Shown here: positions 4,862 through 6,566 of the stretch, in pieces
Layout of the letters: each line of letters starts with the position of its first letter
Numbering within the stretch: position 1 is the first letter of the stretch
Source: CAZMGD01 sp964565705
GTDB taxonomy: Bacteria; Actinomycetota; Acidimicrobiia; Acidimicrobiales; Ilumatobacteraceae
Assembly (NCBI GenBank): GCA_964565705.1
Contig: CAZMGD010000163.1
Span: 1-6,566 of the forward strand
DNA: 6,566 nt
Direction of reading: 5' to 3'
Position numbers and translations under genes: made by a program
The notes under the pieces: model-generated
What the model was told of the DNA's origin: nothing
Databases searched by the model: none
What the model saw: the letters and a program-made list of their open reading frames with translations, nothing else

Positions 4862-5846
4862 CGATCGGGCTCGACGAGTTCCGCGCCCGGTGCCGGACGT
4901 TCCTCGCCCGACCGATCGATCAGCTCGGCGACAACTGGGCCACCGGCGTCGCCTTCCAGCGGCGGCTGTTCGACGCCGGGTTGGCCGGGATCACGATCCC
5001 CATCGAGTACGGCGGGCAGGGCCTCACCCCCGACCACGAGGGCGTGTTGGGCGAGGAGGCCGCCGGCATGCACCTCCCGACGGGCGTGTTCACGATCACG
5101 CTCGGCATGTGCGTGCCGGTGCTGCTGCAGCACGGCACCGAAGCCCACAAGCGCCGCCACATCGCGCCGATGCTGCGAGCCGACGAGGCCGTGGGCTGAC
5201 GATGTTCGTCGTGCCGATGGACGCCCCCGGCATCACGATCCGTCCACTCGTCCAGGCGACCGGCGACGCGGCGTTCAACGAGGTGTTCTTCGACGATGCC
5301 CGCATCCCGGCGGCGAGCGTGCTCGGCGAGCCCGGTCGGGGTTGGGCGGTCACGCTGTCGATGCTGATGAACGAGCGCGTGTCGCTCGGCGCGGCCAGCG
5401 ACTCGCTGCTGTCCGGATCCACGGCGCCCGTACTCGCCGACGCCCGGGCGACCGGACGCGGCGATCGCCAGGTGCTCGCCGACCTCCACGTGTGCGAGGA
5501 GGTCCAGCGCTTCGTCGCCCTCCGCGTGCGCGCCGCGACCGAAGCCGGCCGCGAGCCCGGGCCCGGCGGGTCGATCGCCAAGCTGGCCGGGTCCGACCTG
5601 GTGCGCCGGGCGGCGACCGCCCACCTCCACCAGCGCGGCCCGGCGGCCGTCGCCTGGCCGGCCGACGACGCCGATGCGGGCGCCTCGGAGCTGGCCCGGG
5701 CGTTCGTGCACGCACCCTCGCTGTCGATCGCCGGCGGCACCAGCGAGATCCAGCGCAACATCATCGGCGAGCGCGTGCTCGGCCTGCCGCGCGAACCCGA
5801 CGTCGACAAGGATGTGCCGTTCCGCGACGTCCGCAAGAACGGTTGA
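4858..5846 (+). pseudogene. Acyl-CoA dehydrogenase with internal deletion and frameshift
   Basis: Acyl-CoA dehydrogenases use FAD to make the 2,3-double bond of acyl-CoA. The N-terminal alpha domain reads from GTG 4858 through AGITIPIEYGGQGLTPDHEGV to HIAPMLRADEAVG and stops at TGA 5197-5199 (113 residues). Homology resumes in another frame from 5193 with RGLTMFVVPMDAPG and runs through FNEVFFDDARIP, GWAVTLSMLMNER and the C-terminal SIAGGTSEIQRNIIGERVLGLPRE to TGA 5844-5846 (217 residues). The block normally between them is absent: WCQLFSEPGAGSDLA and the VNGQKVWTSGA strand that hold flavin and substrate, about 65 residues. Full length would have been near 395, normal for the family. The flanking codons share CGTG/GTGGG, so a microhomology deletion is plausible. 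As given the product cannot be a working dehydrogenase. An assembly error is a real alternative because the coding sequence on both sides looks undecayed. Confidence 0.88.
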
Positions 5847-5849
5847 CGG

Positions 5850-5878
5850 TTGACGCGGCGACGGCGGGGCGGTTGAAT
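5850..5878 (+). promoter_or_regulatory. Promoter of the cimA leader
   Basis: TTGACG (5850-5855) and TTGAAT (5873-5878) are separated by exactly 17 bases. The predicted start point, 7-9 bases further on, falls at about 5885-5887, on the GTG of the short leader ORF, so that ORF could be translated leaderlessly. A second TTGACG at 5843-5848 overlaps the dehydrogenase stop. The -10 lacks the conserved A at position 2. Confidence 0.5.
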
Positions 5879-5886
5879 GGTTCGCC

Positions 5887-5925
5887 GTGAGCCAGCTGTC
5901 CGCCGCTGCGATCATCATTCCCTAG
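5887..5925 (+). CDS. Leader peptide with Ile-Ile-Ile, probable cimA attenuator peptide
   Basis: GTG 5887 to TAG 5923-5925 encodes 12 residues, MSQLSAAAIIIP. Three consecutive Ile codons (ATC ATC ATT, 5911-5919) follow three Ala codons and sit three bases before the stop. The stop codon overlaps the first base pairs of a hairpin (5924-5950), and an intrinsic terminator follows at 5953-5982, before cimA. CimA makes citramalate, a precursor of isoleucine, so an Ile-specific ribosome-stalling leader fits the downstream product. Leader peptides with clustered regulatory codons are established for the ilv and leu operons, including in actinobacteria. Translation here is inferred from position and codon content only. 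Confidence 0.6.
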   Translation: MSQLSAAAIIIP

Positions 5926-5950
5926 CGCACGTCGACGACCGACGTGCGCT
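5924..5950 (+). promoter_or_regulatory. Leader hairpin overlapping the leader stop codon
   Basis: 5924-5934 (AGCGCACGTCG) pairs perfectly with 5940-5950 (CGACGTGCGCT) over 11 bp with a 5-base loop. Its 5' arm begins within the leader-peptide stop codon, so a ribosome at the stop would mask it while one stalled at the first Ile codon would leave most of it free. TGCG (5907-5910) could alternatively pair with CGCA (5926-5929), looping out the Ile codons. The hairpin does not overlap the terminator arms, so I could not identify a classical mutually exclusive antiterminator by eye. Confidence 0.7.
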
Positions 5951-5952
5951 CC

Positions 5953-5982
5953 GAGCCGCCCCTCCGGGCGGCTCTTTCATTT
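5953..5982 (+). terminator. Intrinsic terminator upstream of cimA
   Basis: GAGCCGCCC (5953-5961) and GGGCGGCTC (5966-5974) form a perfect 9-bp GC-rich stem with a CTCC loop, followed at once by TTTCATTT. It lies 18 bases before the cimA start codon, the position expected for an attenuator. It could also serve as the ordinary end of the upstream fad-type operon. A competing 6-bp pairing (5963-5968 with 5983-5988) would break it and involve part of the cimA ribosome site. Confidence 0.88.
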
Positions 5983-6000
5983 CCCGGAAGAGGTAGCGCA

Positions 6001-6566
6001 ATGAGCGAACTGAGCAACCTGGTCGAGGTCTTCGACACGACGTTGCGCGACGGCATGCAGGTCGAGGGCGTGTCGGCCACGGTCGAGGACAAGCTGCGCA
6101 TCGCCGAGCAGCTCGACCTGCTCGGCGTGCACTACATCGAGGGCGGCTGGCCCGGTGCGAACCCGAAGGACATCGAGTTCTTCGCCCGCGCCAAGTCGGA
6201 GCTGCACCTGACCGCCTCGTCGCTCGTCGCCTTCGGCTCGACCCGTCGCCCGAAGGGCAAGGTGGACGACGACGCGACCCTCCGCAACCTGCTCGAGGCC
6301 GGTACCGACTCGGTCTGCATCGTGGCCAAGAGTTGGGACTACCACGTGCTCAACGCGCTGCAGACGACGCTCGACGAGGGTGAGGCGATGATCGCCGATT
6401 CGGTGCGCTTCCTCGCTGGTGCCGGGCGGCGGGTGATGGTCGACCTCGAGCACTTCTTCGACGGCTACAAGCGCAACCCGGAGTTCGCGCTGCGCGCGCT
6501 CGAGGCAGCGGTGGTCGGTGGCGCGACCCACCTCGTGCTGTGCGACACCAACGGCGGCAGCCTGCC
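6001..6566 (+). CDS. cimA: Citramalate synthase, N-terminal part
   Basis: Condenses acetyl-CoA with pyruvate to (R)-citramalate, the entry to threonine-independent isoleucine synthesis, in the cytosol. ATG 6001 is preceded by GGAAGAGG (5986-5993) at good spacing. 188 codons are present before the right edge. The HMGL-like TIM-barrel motifs are FDTTLRDGMQ with catalytic Arg16 and metal-binding Asp17, YIEGGWPGANPKDIEFF (45-61), AFGSTRRP, DLEHFFDGYKRNP (148-160) and LCDTNGG (180-186). YIEGGWPGANPKD and EHFFDGY distinguish the citramalate synthase group from 2-isopropylmalate and homocitrate synthases. The HxH metal motif and the C-terminal regulatory domain, where isoleucine feedback occurs in the family, lie beyond the window. 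Regulation by the Ile leader and terminator immediately upstream is inferred. Confidence 0.95.
   Translation, partial: MSELSNLVEVFDTTLRDGMQVEGVSATVEDKLRIAEQLDLLGVHYIEGGWPGANPKDIEFFARAKSELHLTASSLVAFGSTRRPKGKVDDDATLRNLLEAGTDSVCIVAKSWDYHVLNALQTTLDEGEAMIADSVRFLAGAGRRVMVDLEHFFDGYKRNPEFALRALEAAVVGGATHLVLCDTNGGSL

Noticed and set aside
5193..5199. Programmed ribosomal frameshift in the acyl-CoA dehydrogenase
   Set aside because: A frameshift would not restore the roughly 65 missing residues, and no slippery heptamer is present at the junction.

Overview
The window is GC-rich DNA with actinobacterial hallmarks: GTG starts, probable leaderless starts with a TANNNT -10 just upstream, and 1-4 nt gene overlaps. 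The proteins read like those of Acidimicrobiia (Ilumatobacter-like marine/freshwater actinobacteria), but that placement is an inference from protein style. The two ends are branched-chain amino-acid genes: the C-terminal two thirds of the aminotransferase IlvE (1-620) and the N-terminal part of citramalate synthase CimA (6001-6566). Everything between looks like accessory DNA sitting between two biosynthetic neighbours.

Region by region: (1) ilvE ends at 620. (2) A 26-bp palindrome (621-646) covers the probable promoter of a two-gene HTH / AbiEii-like nucleotidyltransferase module (651-1498), probably a toxin-antitoxin pair. (3) A 100-N scaffold gap (1552-1651) is followed directly by a 124-bp-period tandem repeat (1652-1868), which probably broke the assembly. 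(4) 1867-2636 has no convincing protein gene. Its minus strand reads as a chain of adjacent imperfect hairpins, all closed by UUCG, GCAA or CUUG, the classical stable RNA tetraloops. Interior wobbles in these stems are G-U only when read on the minus strand. A long hairpin with a UAUAUUU tail lies at the downstream end. I interpret this as a large, structured minus-strand RNA that I cannot assign to any known family. Next to it are tRNA-arm-like fragments and a helically spaced cluster of weak DnaA-box-like 9-mers. (5) 2637-5846 is a translationally coupled beta-oxidation-type operon: acyl-CoA synthetase, enoyl-CoA hydratase/isomerase, and an acyl-CoA dehydrogenase that has lost about 65 central codons and is frameshifted. 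(6) 5850-6000 holds a promoter, a 12-codon leader ORF with three consecutive Ile codons, an 11-bp hairpin and a strong intrinsic terminator. This is the layout of an isoleucine attenuator ahead of cimA, whose product feeds isoleucine synthesis.

The two observations most worth following are the minus-strand tetraloop-hairpin RNA (1867-2387) and the Ile-codon leader/terminator of cimA (5850-5982).
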